Shown here: positions 7,675 through 14,827 of the stretch, in pieces
Layout: each line of letters begins with the position of its first letter
Numbering within the stretch: the stretch's first letter is position 1
Source of the DNA: Nitrosomonadaceae bacterium
GTDB taxonomy: Bacteria; Pseudomonadota; Gammaproteobacteria; Burkholderiales; Nitrosomonadaceae
Reading direction: 5' to 3'
Length of the DNA: 16,896 nucleotides
Assembly (NCBI GenBank): GCA_919902625.1
Contig: CAKKRO010000012.1
Coordinates: forward strand, 2,284-19,179
Program-made: the position numbers and the translations under genes
The notes under the pieces: generated by a model
Seen by the model: the letters and a program-made list of their open reading frames with translations, nothing else
The model's database searches: none
What the model was told of the DNA's origin: nothing

Positions 7675-7691
7675 ATCTCATAGAGTGAGAT
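7675..7691 (+). promoter_or_regulatory. Inverted repeat in the queF leader
   Basis: ATCTCA, a five-base gap and TGAGAT form a perfect inverted repeat just after the predicted start of the queF transcript and upstream of the divergent smc. It may be an operator or a small RNA hairpin. I could not fit it to the preQ1 riboswitch consensus. Confidence 0.3.
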
Positions 7692-7730
7692 ATCATTGTA
7701 GCTGAATTAATCTAAAAATGAGCATGAAGA

Positions 7731-8150
7731 ATGACTAACAAGCCCGAGAAGATTCTTGACACTTTTCCGAATTCTTTTATAGATCGGGATTATCATATCC
7801 ATATGGAAATTCCGGAATTTACGTGTTTATGTCCAAAAACCGGACAACCTGATTTTGCAACCCTAATTCTGGATTATATTCCAGACAAGAAGTGTATTGA
7901 ACTTAAGAGCCTTAAACTTTATAGTTGGTCATATCGAAACGAAGGTGTCTTCCATGAGGCGGTGACAAACAAAATTCTTGATGATCTCGTTGCTGCTGTA
8001 AAGCCGAGATATATTCGACTGACTGCACATTTTTATGTGCGTGGCGGGATTTTTACTAACGTTACCGTTGATTACCGGAAAAAAGGATGGCAACCTAAAC
8101 CAGCTATTTTGCTTCAGGAATTTGATAGTCAATCAAATATCCGGAAATAA
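7731..8150 (+). CDS. queF: NADPH-dependent 7-cyano-7-deazaguanine reductase (QueF, unimodular type)
   Basis: Reduces the nitrile preQ0 to preQ1 with NADPH in queuosine biosynthesis, in the cytoplasm. The 139-aa chain is the short YkvM-like type. The active site is intact: FTCLCPKTGQPDF carries the nucleophile Cys34 and Asp41, the family motif ELKSLKLYSWSYRNEGVFHE starts at residue 57, and His75-Glu76 match the substrate-binding pair. The ATG at 7731 is used; a nearby upstream ATG (7718) opens only a very short frame. It is divergent from smc and about 150 bases ahead of the lytic transglycosylase. No other queuosine genes are in the window. Confidence 0.93.
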   Translation: MTNKPEKILDTFPNSFIDRDYHIHMEIPEFTCLCPKTGQPDFATLILDYIPDKKCIELKSLKLYSWSYRNEGVFHEAVTNKILDDLVAAVKPRYIRLTAHFYVRGGIFTNVTVDYRKKGWQPKPAILLQEFDSQSNIRK

Positions 8151-8165
8151 TTCACAGCGGACTTT

Positions 8166-8193
8166 TTGATATAAAGTTTATATAACTTAATAT
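8166..8193 (+). promoter_or_regulatory. Weak candidate promoter for the lytic transglycosylase gene
   Basis: TTGATA (8166-8171), a 16-base spacer and TAATAT (8188-8193) lie about 107 bases ahead of the start codon in AT-rich DNA. Other arrangements in this region are possible. Confidence 0.25.
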
Positions 8194-8300
8194 ATTGATT
8201 TTGGGTCTAATTCGCGTCAGATCATGAAAAAACAGTTTGCAAAAATATAAATTTTATATATCCTGTCAGTCAGTATGAAGATAATATATAACTTATATAC

Positions 8301-9590
8301 ATGATTCTAAAAAGAAATGGACTGTTTGTTTTACTAATATCTATACTTTTTTGGGCTTGTTCACTTATATCATTTGATGTATTGGCAGATAAATTAGCAC
8401 AAAATCAAGCCCAATATTATGCAAATTTGTGGGACCGGATACGAAACGGATTTGCATTAGCATTGCCTCCGGATAGTAAAGCAATACGTAAGCTTGAAGC
8501 TCCTTATGCTCAGAATCCGCAAATGCTCAACCGTATAATTGCGAGTAGTGAGCGGTATTTATATTATGTCGTGGAGGAGGTTGAGCGTCGTGGTATGCCC
8601 ATGGAAATTGCATTGCTGCCAGTGATTGAAAGTGCGTATAACCCCCTGGTTAAATCAAATAGTCAAGCTGCAGGTTTATGGCAATTTATACCGGCAACGG
8701 GAAAAACCTTAGGTTTGGCACAAAATGTATGGCATGATGATCGCCGTGATATTATTGCATCAACCGAAGCTGCACTTGATTATTTGCAGTATCTTTATCG
8801 AAAGTTTGATAATTGGAAGCTGGCCATAGCGGCATACAACTTAGGCGAAGGTGCGATAAATAAAGCATTAACCAGGAATTCTCATAAGAAAAGATCAATC
8901 AGCTTTTACGATCTAAACCTTCCGATCGAAGCCAAGTATTACGTATACAGATTATTGGCAATTAAAGACATTATTGCTAATTCTAGAAAATATGGTATAC
9001 AGCTTCAACCGATACCAAACCGACCGTATTTTGACAAAGTCAAAGTGCATGAACATATCGATATCTCACTAGTTACCCGCCTTGCCAATATCTCAGAAGT
9101 TGAATTCAATGCTTTAAATCCAGCCTATAATCGTTATGTCATTAAAGTGCTTGATGAGCCTCGTACTTTATTGTTACCTAAAAATAATAAAGGGATCTTT
9201 TTAAGAAATCTAGAAACTTACCAAGACCCGAGAGTCTCATGGCACATTTATCACGTCAAGAAAGGTGAAAATATCAAAGAGATTGCGGCTCGTCATCGCA
9301 CTACTGTAAAGCAATTACAGGCAATCAACGGCATCGCTCGAAATAAGAATCTTACCCTTGGGCAAAAAATACTGGTTCCACAGACTATGATGGAAGTTCA
9401 TGCCGGTAATGCCGCGCAAAAGAAAAAGCAATTACAAAATTATCAATCAAGAGTTTATATCGTAAAAAAAGGCGATACTTTATATGAAATCGCAAGACGA
9501 TATGGCACAACGGTTAATCAAATTAAATTGTGGAACAATAGTAATGAAAACTTATCAATTGGACAGAAGCTGGTAATTATGAAAAGCTAA
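8301..9590 (+). CDS. mltD: Membrane-bound lytic murein transglycosylase D (MltD-like)
   Basis: Cleaves peptidoglycan glycan strands to leave 1,6-anhydro-muramyl ends, in the envelope. The 429-aa protein has an N-terminal hydrophobic export signal (about residues 8-29). Cys20 in LFWAC could be a degenerate lipobox, or signal peptidase I could cut near VLA-DK. The SLT domain covers about 85-230, with catalytic Glu110 in LPVIESAYNP, then the family motifs SQAAGLWQFIPATG and AAYNLGEGAINKA. Two LysM repeats follow at about 316-360 and 385-427, joined by a polar linker. E. coli MltD also has SLT plus LysM. The RBS is weak. It converges on the aminopeptidase gene. Confidence 0.92.
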   Translation: MILKRNGLFVLLISILFWACSLISFDVLADKLAQNQAQYYANLWDRIRNGFALALPPDSKAIRKLEAPYAQNPQMLNRIIASSERYLYYVVEEVERRGMPMEIALLPVIESAYNPLVKSNSQAAGLWQFIPATGKTLGLAQNVWHDDRRDIIASTEAALDYLQYLYRKFDNWKLAIAAYNLGEGAINKALTRNSHKKRSISFYDLNLPIEAKYYVYRLLAIKDIIANSRKYGIQLQPIPNRPYFDKVKVHEHIDISLVTRLANISEVEFNALNPAYNRYVIKVLDEPRTLLLPKNNKGIFLRNLETYQDPRVSWHIYHVKKGENIKEIAARHRTTVKQLQAINGIARNKNLTLGQKILVPQTMMEVHAGNAAQKKKQLQNYQSRVYIVKKGDTLYEIARRYGTTVNQIKLWNNSNENLSIGQKLVIMKS

Positions 9591-9614
9591 GCATATATCC
9601 AAGGGATATTAGCA
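9591..9614. terminator. Small hairpin between convergent mltD and aminopeptidase genes
   Basis: ATATCC (9595-9600), loop AAG and GGATAT (9604-9609) form a six-pair stem in the 28-base gap between convergent stop codons. There is no proper T-run, so its strength as a terminator is doubtful. Confidence 0.3.
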
Positions 9615-9618
9615 TTAA

Positions 9619-11076
9619 TCAAATATCTTTGAGAAATTCAATAGCCCAACTAACACCAAATCCAGTGACTTCACTATCGACAGCTCCTAAACCATCTTTA
9701 TGGCTACTGGCTGATAAATCCATATGTAACCAAGGCGTATTGTTAACAAATCGTCGCAGAAAACAGGCAGCGAGAATATGATCAAATTCTCCACCTAGTT
9801 CACATTGTTTAATATCTGCAATATTGCTTTCAAGACTTTCTTCATAATCAGAATCCATCGGAAAAACACAAACGCGCTCACCGCTTTTTTTGCCTGCGGA
9901 AATGGCCTTTTGGGATAAGTCGTCACGATTACTAAAAACACCACTATAACGTGATCCCAAAGCTGTTTTCATGCTGCCAGTTAGTGTGGCGAAATCGATT
10001 ATCAAATCAGGTTTCAATTTAGCTGCTAATGTCAAGGTATCCGCTAGAACCATACGCCCTTCGGCATCCGTATGGACTATTTCAATTGATAATCCGTTCA
10101 ATGCTGAAACGATGTCATTCTGCTTATAGGCATGCGGACTGATATGGTTTTGTGCGATCGCAAGCCAGCAATCAATCTGGATTGGGATTTCAGCTCGTGT
10201 TGCGGCAAGTAAAATACCTAATGCCACTGCGGAGCCATTCATATCTTCGTGCATTCCATGCATATAGCGTGGCGGTTTTAAATTATGACCACCTGTATCG
10301 AAACATATGCCTTTACCGACGATAGCAATATTTTTTTGCGGAGGATTTTTTCTACATTTATGTTGTAGATGGACAATGGCAGCGTCGTCGGGATCACTGC
10401 CTTGTGCCACTGCAACAAAGGCACCTGCTCCCATTTCTTTTAATTTACTAAAATCAAATTCCTGGTATTCCCAACCTTCGTTTTCGGCCAGTTTCTTAAT
10501 TTGCTGACGATAGGTTTTTGGTGTTAACTCATTTGCCGGTAATACAGTTAAGCCACGAGCTAATAAATTTCCCTCTGCCATTGCGCGTTGTAATGTAAAG
10601 TTCTCAATATCCTTATAGCCATATAGAAAAATTTTAGTCAGTGATTTTCTGATAGGTTTGTTTTTCCTGACAGGCAGCACAGCTCCATTAACCCAAGTGG
10701 TATATACAGCCAATTCAGAAAAAATCTTCTTCTGATGCGCTGTTCCATAAACAGCGATATGCATTTCAGAAGGATTTTCTATGAGCAATAATTTTAGTGC
10801 TTTACGTATGGAAGTTTGTTGACAGAATATGGAATTGTCAGTATCAACCATAACCCAGGTACATAATCCGCCATCTTCAAGATTGGCACTGACCGGAGTA
10901 TCACTGAGATCAGTCAATTTCATTTCGCGCCGCGACAGTAGTTTTTCCAGTGACCCTTCACCAGGAACATTGTATTTCTTGGGTAGTTTTTCTAATAGAG
11001 GAAGTATTACGAGAATATGTGACGCTTTAATAGATTGATCAATAGGTGATATATTCTGGAAAAGTGATGCCAGCAT
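9619..11076 (-). CDS. M17-family leucyl aminopeptidase
   Basis: A cytosolic two-metal aminopeptidase, removing N-terminal residues from peptides. With the chosen start it is 485 aa. The metal and catalytic residues of family M17 are all in place: GKGICFDTGG (Lys255, Asp260), NLKP (Lys267), HEDMNGSA (Asp278) and HTDAEGR (Asp337, Glu339, Arg341). The third motif reads HEDMNGSA rather than the usual K-x-D-M-G/S-G-A, and the N-terminal domain is unlike PepA, so this is a divergent subgroup; I do not assign pepA. The frame opens at a TTG (11094), but the ATG at 11076 is preferred because AGGAAAG lies seven bases upstream and inside the longer form. It is divergent from thyA and converges on mltD. 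Confidence 0.9.
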   Translation of the reverse strand: MLASLFQNISPIDQSIKASHILVILPLLEKLPKKYNVPGEGSLEKLLSRREMKLTDLSDTPVSANLEDGGLCTWVMVDTDNSIFCQQTSIRKALKLLLIENPSEMHIAVYGTAHQKKIFSELAVYTTWVNGAVLPVRKNKPIRKSLTKIFLYGYKDIENFTLQRAMAEGNLLARGLTVLPANELTPKTYRQQIKKLAENEGWEYQEFDFSKLKEMGAGAFVAVAQGSDPDDAAIVHLQHKCRKNPPQKNIAIVGKGICFDTGGHNLKPPRYMHGMHEDMNGSAVALGILLAATRAEIPIQIDCWLAIAQNHISPHAYKQNDIVSALNGLSIEIVHTDAEGRMVLADTLTLAAKLKPDLIIDFATLTGSMKTALGSRYSGVFSNRDDLSQKAISAGKKSGERVCVFPMDSDYEESLESNIADIKQCELGGEFDHILAACFLRRFVNNTPWLHMDLSASSHKDGLGAVDSEVTGFGVSWAIEFLKDI

Positions 11077-11254
11077 TGAAAGCTTTCCTGTCAAATATTA
11101 TTTCTTGGATGACTATATCGGGAGTCATTGCATGAAGAATGATTGCTGATAATATTGCTATTATATACGTCTTATGTGCATTGTGGCTGACATAGCCTTC
11201 GACGGACACATTTATTCTGGTTTTTGGTTTTAATAGGGAGTTTCACAAATAATA

Positions 11255-12049
11255 ATGCATCAATATCTCGAGCTAATGCAGCATGTTATTAATCGTGGGT
11301 ATCAGAAAACAGATCGGACGGGCACTGGCACGCTATCAATTTTTGGCTACCAAATGCGCTTTAATCTAGCGGATGGCTTCCCCTTGGTGACAACTAAAAA
11401 ATGCCATTTAAAATCCATCATTCATGAACTTTTATGGTTCTTGCAAGGTGATACCAATATCAATTACCTTCGTAAGCAAGGGGTAACAATATGGGATGAA
11501 TGGGCTGATCAGAATGGTGATCTTGGTCCTATATATGGGCACCAATGGCGGTCTTGGGCAACGTCAGACGGTCATCGCATTGATCAATTGAAGCAAGTTA
11601 TTGAGCAGATTAAGAATATACCTGACTCACGGCGCATACTCGTTTCTTCATGGAATGTGGGTGATTTACATAAAATGAAATTACCGCCATGCCATGCTCT
11701 TTTTCAGTTTTATGTGGCAGATAATCGATTGTCGTGCCAACTTTATCAGCGGAGCGCTGATATTTTCTTAGGTGTTCCTTTTAATATCGCATCGTATGCA
11801 TTGCTTACTTTGATGATGGCTCAAGTGTGCAATCTTAAACCGGGGGATTTTGTACACACCTTTGGTGATGCACATCTTTATCTCAATCATCTTGAACAAG
11901 CCCATGAGCAATTGAAGCGTGATCCTAGATCATTGCCAAGCATGAAATTAAACCCAAACATACGAGAAATACTGGATTTTAGGTATGAAGACTTTATATT
12001 GGAAAATTATGATCCTCATCCAGCTATTAAAGCACCGGTAGCTGTATGA
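11255..12049 (+). CDS. thyA: Thymidylate synthase ThyA
   Basis: Methylates dUMP to dTMP with 5,10-methylenetetrahydrofolate, giving dihydrofolate. The 264-aa protein has the standard length and numbering: RTGTGTLSIFG near the N-terminus, Arg126-Arg127, nucleophile Cys146 in LPPCHALFQFYV, and Asp169/Asn177 in QRSADIFLGVPFNIASYA. It ends in the usual IKAPVAV. AGGGAG occurs 14 bases ahead of the ATG, too far to be ideal. Its stop overlaps the folA start (ATGA), so both products are made together. The 160-base upstream gap has no clear promoter that I trust. Confidence 0.97.
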   Translation: MHQYLELMQHVINRGYQKTDRTGTGTLSIFGYQMRFNLADGFPLVTTKKCHLKSIIHELLWFLQGDTNINYLRKQGVTIWDEWADQNGDLGPIYGHQWRSWATSDGHRIDQLKQVIEQIKNIPDSRRILVSSWNVGDLHKMKLPPCHALFQFYVADNRLSCQLYQRSADIFLGVPFNIASYALLTLMMAQVCNLKPGDFVHTFGDAHLYLNHLEQAHEQLKRDPRSLPSMKLNPNIREILDFRYEDFILENYDPHPAIKAPVAV

Positions 12050-12555
12050 CATCATTACGTTTATCCATACTGGTGGCGATGGCTAGGAATCGGGTGATTG
12101 GCCAGAGCAATAAGTTACCCTGGCGCTTGCCGGCCGATTTAAAACATTTTAAATTCCTGACAATGGGTCATACCATTGTGATGGGACGTAAAACTTATGA
12201 ATCTATCGGCCGGCCCTTACCGGGCAGGGCCAATATTATTATTACTCATCAAACAAGTTTCGAAGCACCCGGGGCTATTGTCGTCAATTCGGTTGAAGAT
12301 GCTTTACAGATATGTGAGGAAACCAGTACGCCAAACAATGAAAGTTTTATCATTGGAGGTGAAAAGCTTTATCGGCAAACACTAAGGCACTGTCAGAGAA
12401 TGTATATTACGGAAATTCAGAAAGATTTCGAGGGGGATACTTTTTTCCCGGAGTTTAACGCTAACGATTGGGAAGAGATTCAACGTGATAAGCATTTCTC
12501 TGAAAGCAATAACAATATGGAATATCATTTTGTAATACTTGACCGTAAAACCTGA
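12046..12555 (+). CDS. folA: Dihydrofolate reductase
   Basis: Reduces the dihydrofolate made by ThyA back to tetrahydrofolate using NADPH. The 169-aa chain begins with SILVAMARNRVIGQSNKLPW and has the substrate-binding acid Asp31 (PADLKHFK). MGRKTYESIGRPLPGR binds cofactor, FIIGGEKLYR is the second nucleotide-binding motif, and the Tyr-Ile-Thr-Glu strand (MYITEI) precedes the C-terminal strands. This is the chromosomal housekeeping form. It starts at 12046, sharing ATGA with the thyA stop, and is followed by hairpins and a terminator. Confidence 0.96.
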   Translation: MTSLRLSILVAMARNRVIGQSNKLPWRLPADLKHFKFLTMGHTIVMGRKTYESIGRPLPGRANIIITHQTSFEAPGAIVVNSVEDALQICEETSTPNNESFIIGGEKLYRQTLRHCQRMYITEIQKDFEGDTFFPEFNANDWEEIQRDKHFSESNNNMEYHFVILDRKT

Positions 12556-12588
12556 CTCAAAAGTTTTGAGGTATTTCCGGTACTCAAG
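12556..12588 (+). other. Two overlapping inverted repeats after folA
   Basis: CTCAAAAGTTTTGAG (12556-12570) is a nearly perfect inverted repeat beginning right after the folA stop codon. Its 3' half, TTTTGAGGTA, can instead pair with TACTCAAG just downstream. The two folds exclude each other. This may only be a weak 3' hairpin ahead of the main terminator. Confidence 0.35.
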
Positions 12589-12597
12589 TAAGCATAT

Positions 12598-12641
12598 AAA
12601 AATGGTGAAACGAGTATTGCTCCCTCCATTTCACCATTTTT
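12598..12641. terminator. Bidirectional terminator between folA and the decarboxylase gene
   Basis: AAAAATGGTGAAA (12598-12610) and TTTCACCATTTTT (12629-12641) form a 13-pair stem with an 18-base loop. T-runs lie on the outgoing side for both strands, so it can end both folA (+) and the decarboxylase (-) transcripts. Confidence 0.8.
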
Positions 12642-12679
12642 ATTTAAGATTATTGACTTATAGATGTGCTAACAAATAT

Positions 12680-13855
12680 TTATATTACTTTAACATCGGG
12701 TAAAGGAAAGCCATTAAAATTGCTTGCATAAGCAGTGGTATAGGCACCCGCATTCGGTATATAAATGAAATCTCCTTCCTGTATGTCATTCGGTAACATT
12801 GCGTCATGCATTAAAATGTCTACTGAATCACAAGTTGGACCAGCGATAGACCAAGGAATATTATTGCCTTTCCGATCGGTGAGGATTTCATAGCGCAGAC
12901 CTTCCGTCATTTCGATGACACCTCCAAACATGCCTGCATCCCAATACATCCATCGTTTCCCATTGCGGGTTGCAGTACCCACAACTCGACAAATAAAATA
13001 GGCTGAATCAGATACCAAATAACGGCCAGGTTCCGCCATAATGTGGATATGATCAGGTAAATCAGCGATGGCAGCATTGATAATCCCAGCGATGATTTCA
13101 ATAGAAGGGATCGGTTTGGTATGGCGTACCGGATAACCTCCTCCGATGTTAAGTAATCGAGGATTTAAACCAGAAAGTTTCATATCAGCAAAAACTTTTT
13201 TTGCACGCTCAATGCCAACTCGCCAATTTTGAGGGTTACGACACTGCGAGCCTACGTGAAATGTTACCCCAGCCAAATCTGCCTTGAGCTTTGCAGCTTC
13301 ATAAATGATCTCGTTGATATCTGCAAGATGTGTTCCAAATTTACCCGCTAGTGGCCAATCACTGCCGATGTTAGGTGTATCAATGCGCAAATACATCTTG
13401 GCATCTGGCTTGACACTTACGATCTTGCGTAACTCTTCTATACTATCAATAACATACCATTCAACCCCTTTAGCCGCAGCGTATTCGAGGTAAGCACGAG
13501 ATTTTATCGGATTACTATAAAATATTTCAGCAGCCGGCACCCCCAGCTTTAGTAACAAATCAAGCTCGGCTATAGAAGCAATCTCAAAGCCAGCACCTTC
13601 TTCAATCAGTGTTTTTAACACACGATGATCGGGGTTGGCTTTAACTGCATAATGTGGATGAACTCGTGGCAATACGGCTTTAAAGCGGCGAGTTTTTTGT
13701 CGGATAATATGACTGTCGACTAATAAAAAAGGGCGTTGGTAGCCTTTTCTCAATTCATTCTGGACATGCTTAAAATCCAGACTGATTTCAGGGTGAGTGT
13801 CAAATAAAACTTCAGGTTGATCGGATTTTTTAAGTGTAGAGGAGAATGTACGCAT
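12680..13855 (-). CDS. PLP-dependent ornithine/lysine-type decarboxylase (fold type III)
   Basis: Probably ornithine decarboxylase making putrescine, the first polyamine step; a related diamine substrate is possible. The 391-aa length fits the eukaryotic-like ODC branch. PLP lysine Lys72 lies in HYAVKANPD, followed by FHVGSQ (His200), the phosphate loop IGGGYP (238-242), EPGRY (275-279), catalytic Cys342 in GPTCDSVD, and AGAYTTAY with the cofactor-stacking Tyr372. The Cys-Asp pair at the partner active site is typical of ODC-like decarboxylases. Discriminating Orn from Lys or carboxynorspermidine precursors needs a tree. The ATG at 13855 has AAGGAAG about six bases upstream. A 21-codon leader ORF ends 22 bases before it, with a strong promoter upstream of that. 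Confidence 0.9.
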   Translation of the reverse strand: MRTFSSTLKKSDQPEVLFDTHPEISLDFKHVQNELRKGYQRPFLLVDSHIIRQKTRRFKAVLPRVHPHYAVKANPDHRVLKTLIEEGAGFEIASIAELDLLLKLGVPAAEIFYSNPIKSRAYLEYAAAKGVEWYVIDSIEELRKIVSVKPDAKMYLRIDTPNIGSDWPLAGKFGTHLADINEIIYEAAKLKADLAGVTFHVGSQCRNPQNWRVGIERAKKVFADMKLSGLNPRLLNIGGGYPVRHTKPIPSIEIIAGIINAAIADLPDHIHIMAEPGRYLVSDSAYFICRVVGTATRNGKRWMYWDAGMFGGVIEMTEGLRYEILTDRKGNNIPWSIAGPTCDSVDILMHDAMLPNDIQEGDFIYIPNAGAYTTAYASNFNGFPLPDVKVI

Positions 13856-13877
13856 GAGTGTCTTCCTTTAAAAATGG

Positions 13878-13943
13878 CTACGTAACAGGAATATGAATAT
13901 TGACCAGATCAGCTGGAGCAAAAGAGTTCTTAATACTTATCAT
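13878..13943 (-). CDS. Putative 21-codon leader peptide upstream of the decarboxylase
   Basis: An ATG at 13943 opens 21 codons ending at TAG (13880-13878), reading MISIKNSFAPADL and then VNIHIPVT. AAGGGGG (13955-13949) sits five bases upstream, the strongest ribosome binding site in this region. The frame is one base off that of the decarboxylase and ends 22 bases before its ATG, so it is not an extension of that protein. It lies wholly within the expected mRNA leader from the promoter at 13989-14016. The position suggests a regulatory leader peptide (compare E. coli speFL ahead of speF, which is a different sequence), but a free small protein is possible. I recognise no family. Confidence 0.5.
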   Translation of the reverse strand: MISIKNSFAPADLVNIHIPVT

Positions 13944-13957
13944 GATGACCCCCTTAT

Positions 13958-13971
13958 ATGTGAATTCACAT
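13958..13971. promoter_or_regulatory. 14-bp perfect palindrome in the decarboxylase leader
   Basis: ATGTGAATTCACAT is perfectly self-complementary. It lies about 10 to 25 bases after the predicted transcription start and just ahead of the leader ORF's ribosome binding site. It resembles a CRP-type TGTGA/TCACA pair, but the two-base gap does not fit CRP spacing (six). Operator or RNA hairpin are both possible. Confidence 0.4.
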
Positions 13972-13988
13972 GGATTTAATTTGCACGC

Positions 13989-14016
13989 ATTATAGTCCCC
14001 ATTTCTGGGGAATCAA
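13989..14016 (-). promoter_or_regulatory. Promoter of the decarboxylase with palindromic spacer
   Basis: On the minus strand TTGATT (14016-14011), a 16-base spacer and a perfect TATAAT (13994-13989) form the clearest sigma70-like promoter in the window. The spacer contains the inverted repeat CCCC-AGAAAT-GGGG, which with flanking bases gives TCCCC/GGGGA, suggesting a regulator site between the boxes. Transcription would begin near 13982, giving a leader of about 126 bases. Read on the other strand the same hairpin with a later T-run could be a weak terminator, but no gene on that strand ends here. Confidence 0.6.
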
Positions 14017-14024
14017 GTGTTTTT

Positions 14025-14248
14025 TTAATTTATTTTCATAAAAAACATCAATTATTAATTATAATAAACAGTAGGTTACAATTTAATGCGCAAGCAATAA
14101 TATTATTATGATATTTTTCAATCACTTTGAAGGCAATTTTATAGCTTTAAAGTTCTGAAATTTACTTTAACTTATAGTTAATAGTTGCACAAATATCGAT
14201 ATATCCCTGATTCGGAGAAATAATTATATCGCTCCGGTAAATGTGCCA
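14025..14248. other. AT-rich intergenic stretch with no recognised gene
   Basis: Between the decarboxylase promoter and the dcd stop codon I see no convincing ORF or RNA gene. It holds short AT palindromes (AATAATATTATT near 14097-14108; ATATCGATAT near 14194-14203) and a weak five-pair hairpin (CGGAG/CTCCG) just after dcd that lacks a T-run, so no firm dcd terminator can be named. Confidence 0.5.
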
Positions 14249-14815
14249 TTAGATTTTTGGCAGAGTCACACCCTGTTGCCCCTGGTATTTCCCGCCCCGA
14301 TCCTTGTACGAAGTTTCACATATCTCGTCAGACTCAAAGAAAATAACTTGTGCGACGCCTTCATTGGCATAGATTTTGGCGGGTAGGGGAGTGGTATTGG
14401 AAAATTCCAAGGTAACATAACCTTCCCATTCTGGTTCAAAAGGGGTGACATTGACGATGATGCCGCAACGGGCATAAGTTGATTTGCCTAAACAAATGGT
14501 CAATATATTACGTGGAATACGGAAATATTCAACGGTGCGAGCCAATGCAAAGGAATTGGGTGGAATGATACAAATATCACTTTTGACATCAATAAACGAG
14601 TTGGAATCAAAATTTTTGGGGTCTACAATGGTGGAATTAATATTGGTAAATAGCTTAAATTCATCTGAGCAGCGGATGTCGTAGCCATAGCTTGAAGTGC
14701 CGTAGGAAACAATCCGTTGGTCATTCTTCTGGCGAATCTGATCAGATTCGAATGGTTCGATCATGCCATGCTCTTGTACCATGCGGCGTATCCACTTATC
14801 TGATTTAATCGTCAT
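14249..14815 (-). CDS. dcd: dCTP deaminase
   Basis: Deaminates dCTP to dUTP, the main source of dUMP for thymidylate synthase in many proteobacteria (after Dut). The 188-aa chain has the proteobacterial length. Motifs: YGTSSYGYDIRCSDEFK, GKSTYARCGI (Ser112, Arg116), and catalytic Glu137 in PEWEGYVTLEFSN. The C-terminus GGKYQGQQGVTLPKI closes over the nucleotide. It starts 12 bases after mrp with AAGG in good position, so the two are probably one transcript. It lies near thyA-folA but on the opposite strand. Confidence 0.96.
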   Translation of the reverse strand: MTIKSDKWIRRMVQEHGMIEPFESDQIRQKNDQRIVSYGTSSYGYDIRCSDEFKLFTNINSTIVDPKNFDSNSFIDVKSDICIIPPNSFALARTVEYFRIPRNILTICLGKSTYARCGIIVNVTPFEPEWEGYVTLEFSNTTPLPAKIYANEGVAQVIFFESDEICETSYKDRGGKYQGQQGVTLPKI

Positions 14816-14827
14816 TCTTTAACCTTT

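Noticed and set aside
7681..7730. Possible preQ1 riboswitch ahead of queF
   Set aside because: The location is right, but I could not align the short leader to the preQ1-I consensus (no C-rich loop followed by a pairing A-rich tail).
13958..13971. CRP site in the decarboxylase leader
   Set aside because: The TGTGA and TCACA arms are only two bases apart; CRP needs six.
13996..14028. Plus-strand rho-independent terminator (TCCCC/GGGGA hairpin then T-run)
   Set aside because: The T-run is about nine bases beyond the stem and no plus-strand gene ends nearby; the same bases fit the minus-strand promoter much better.
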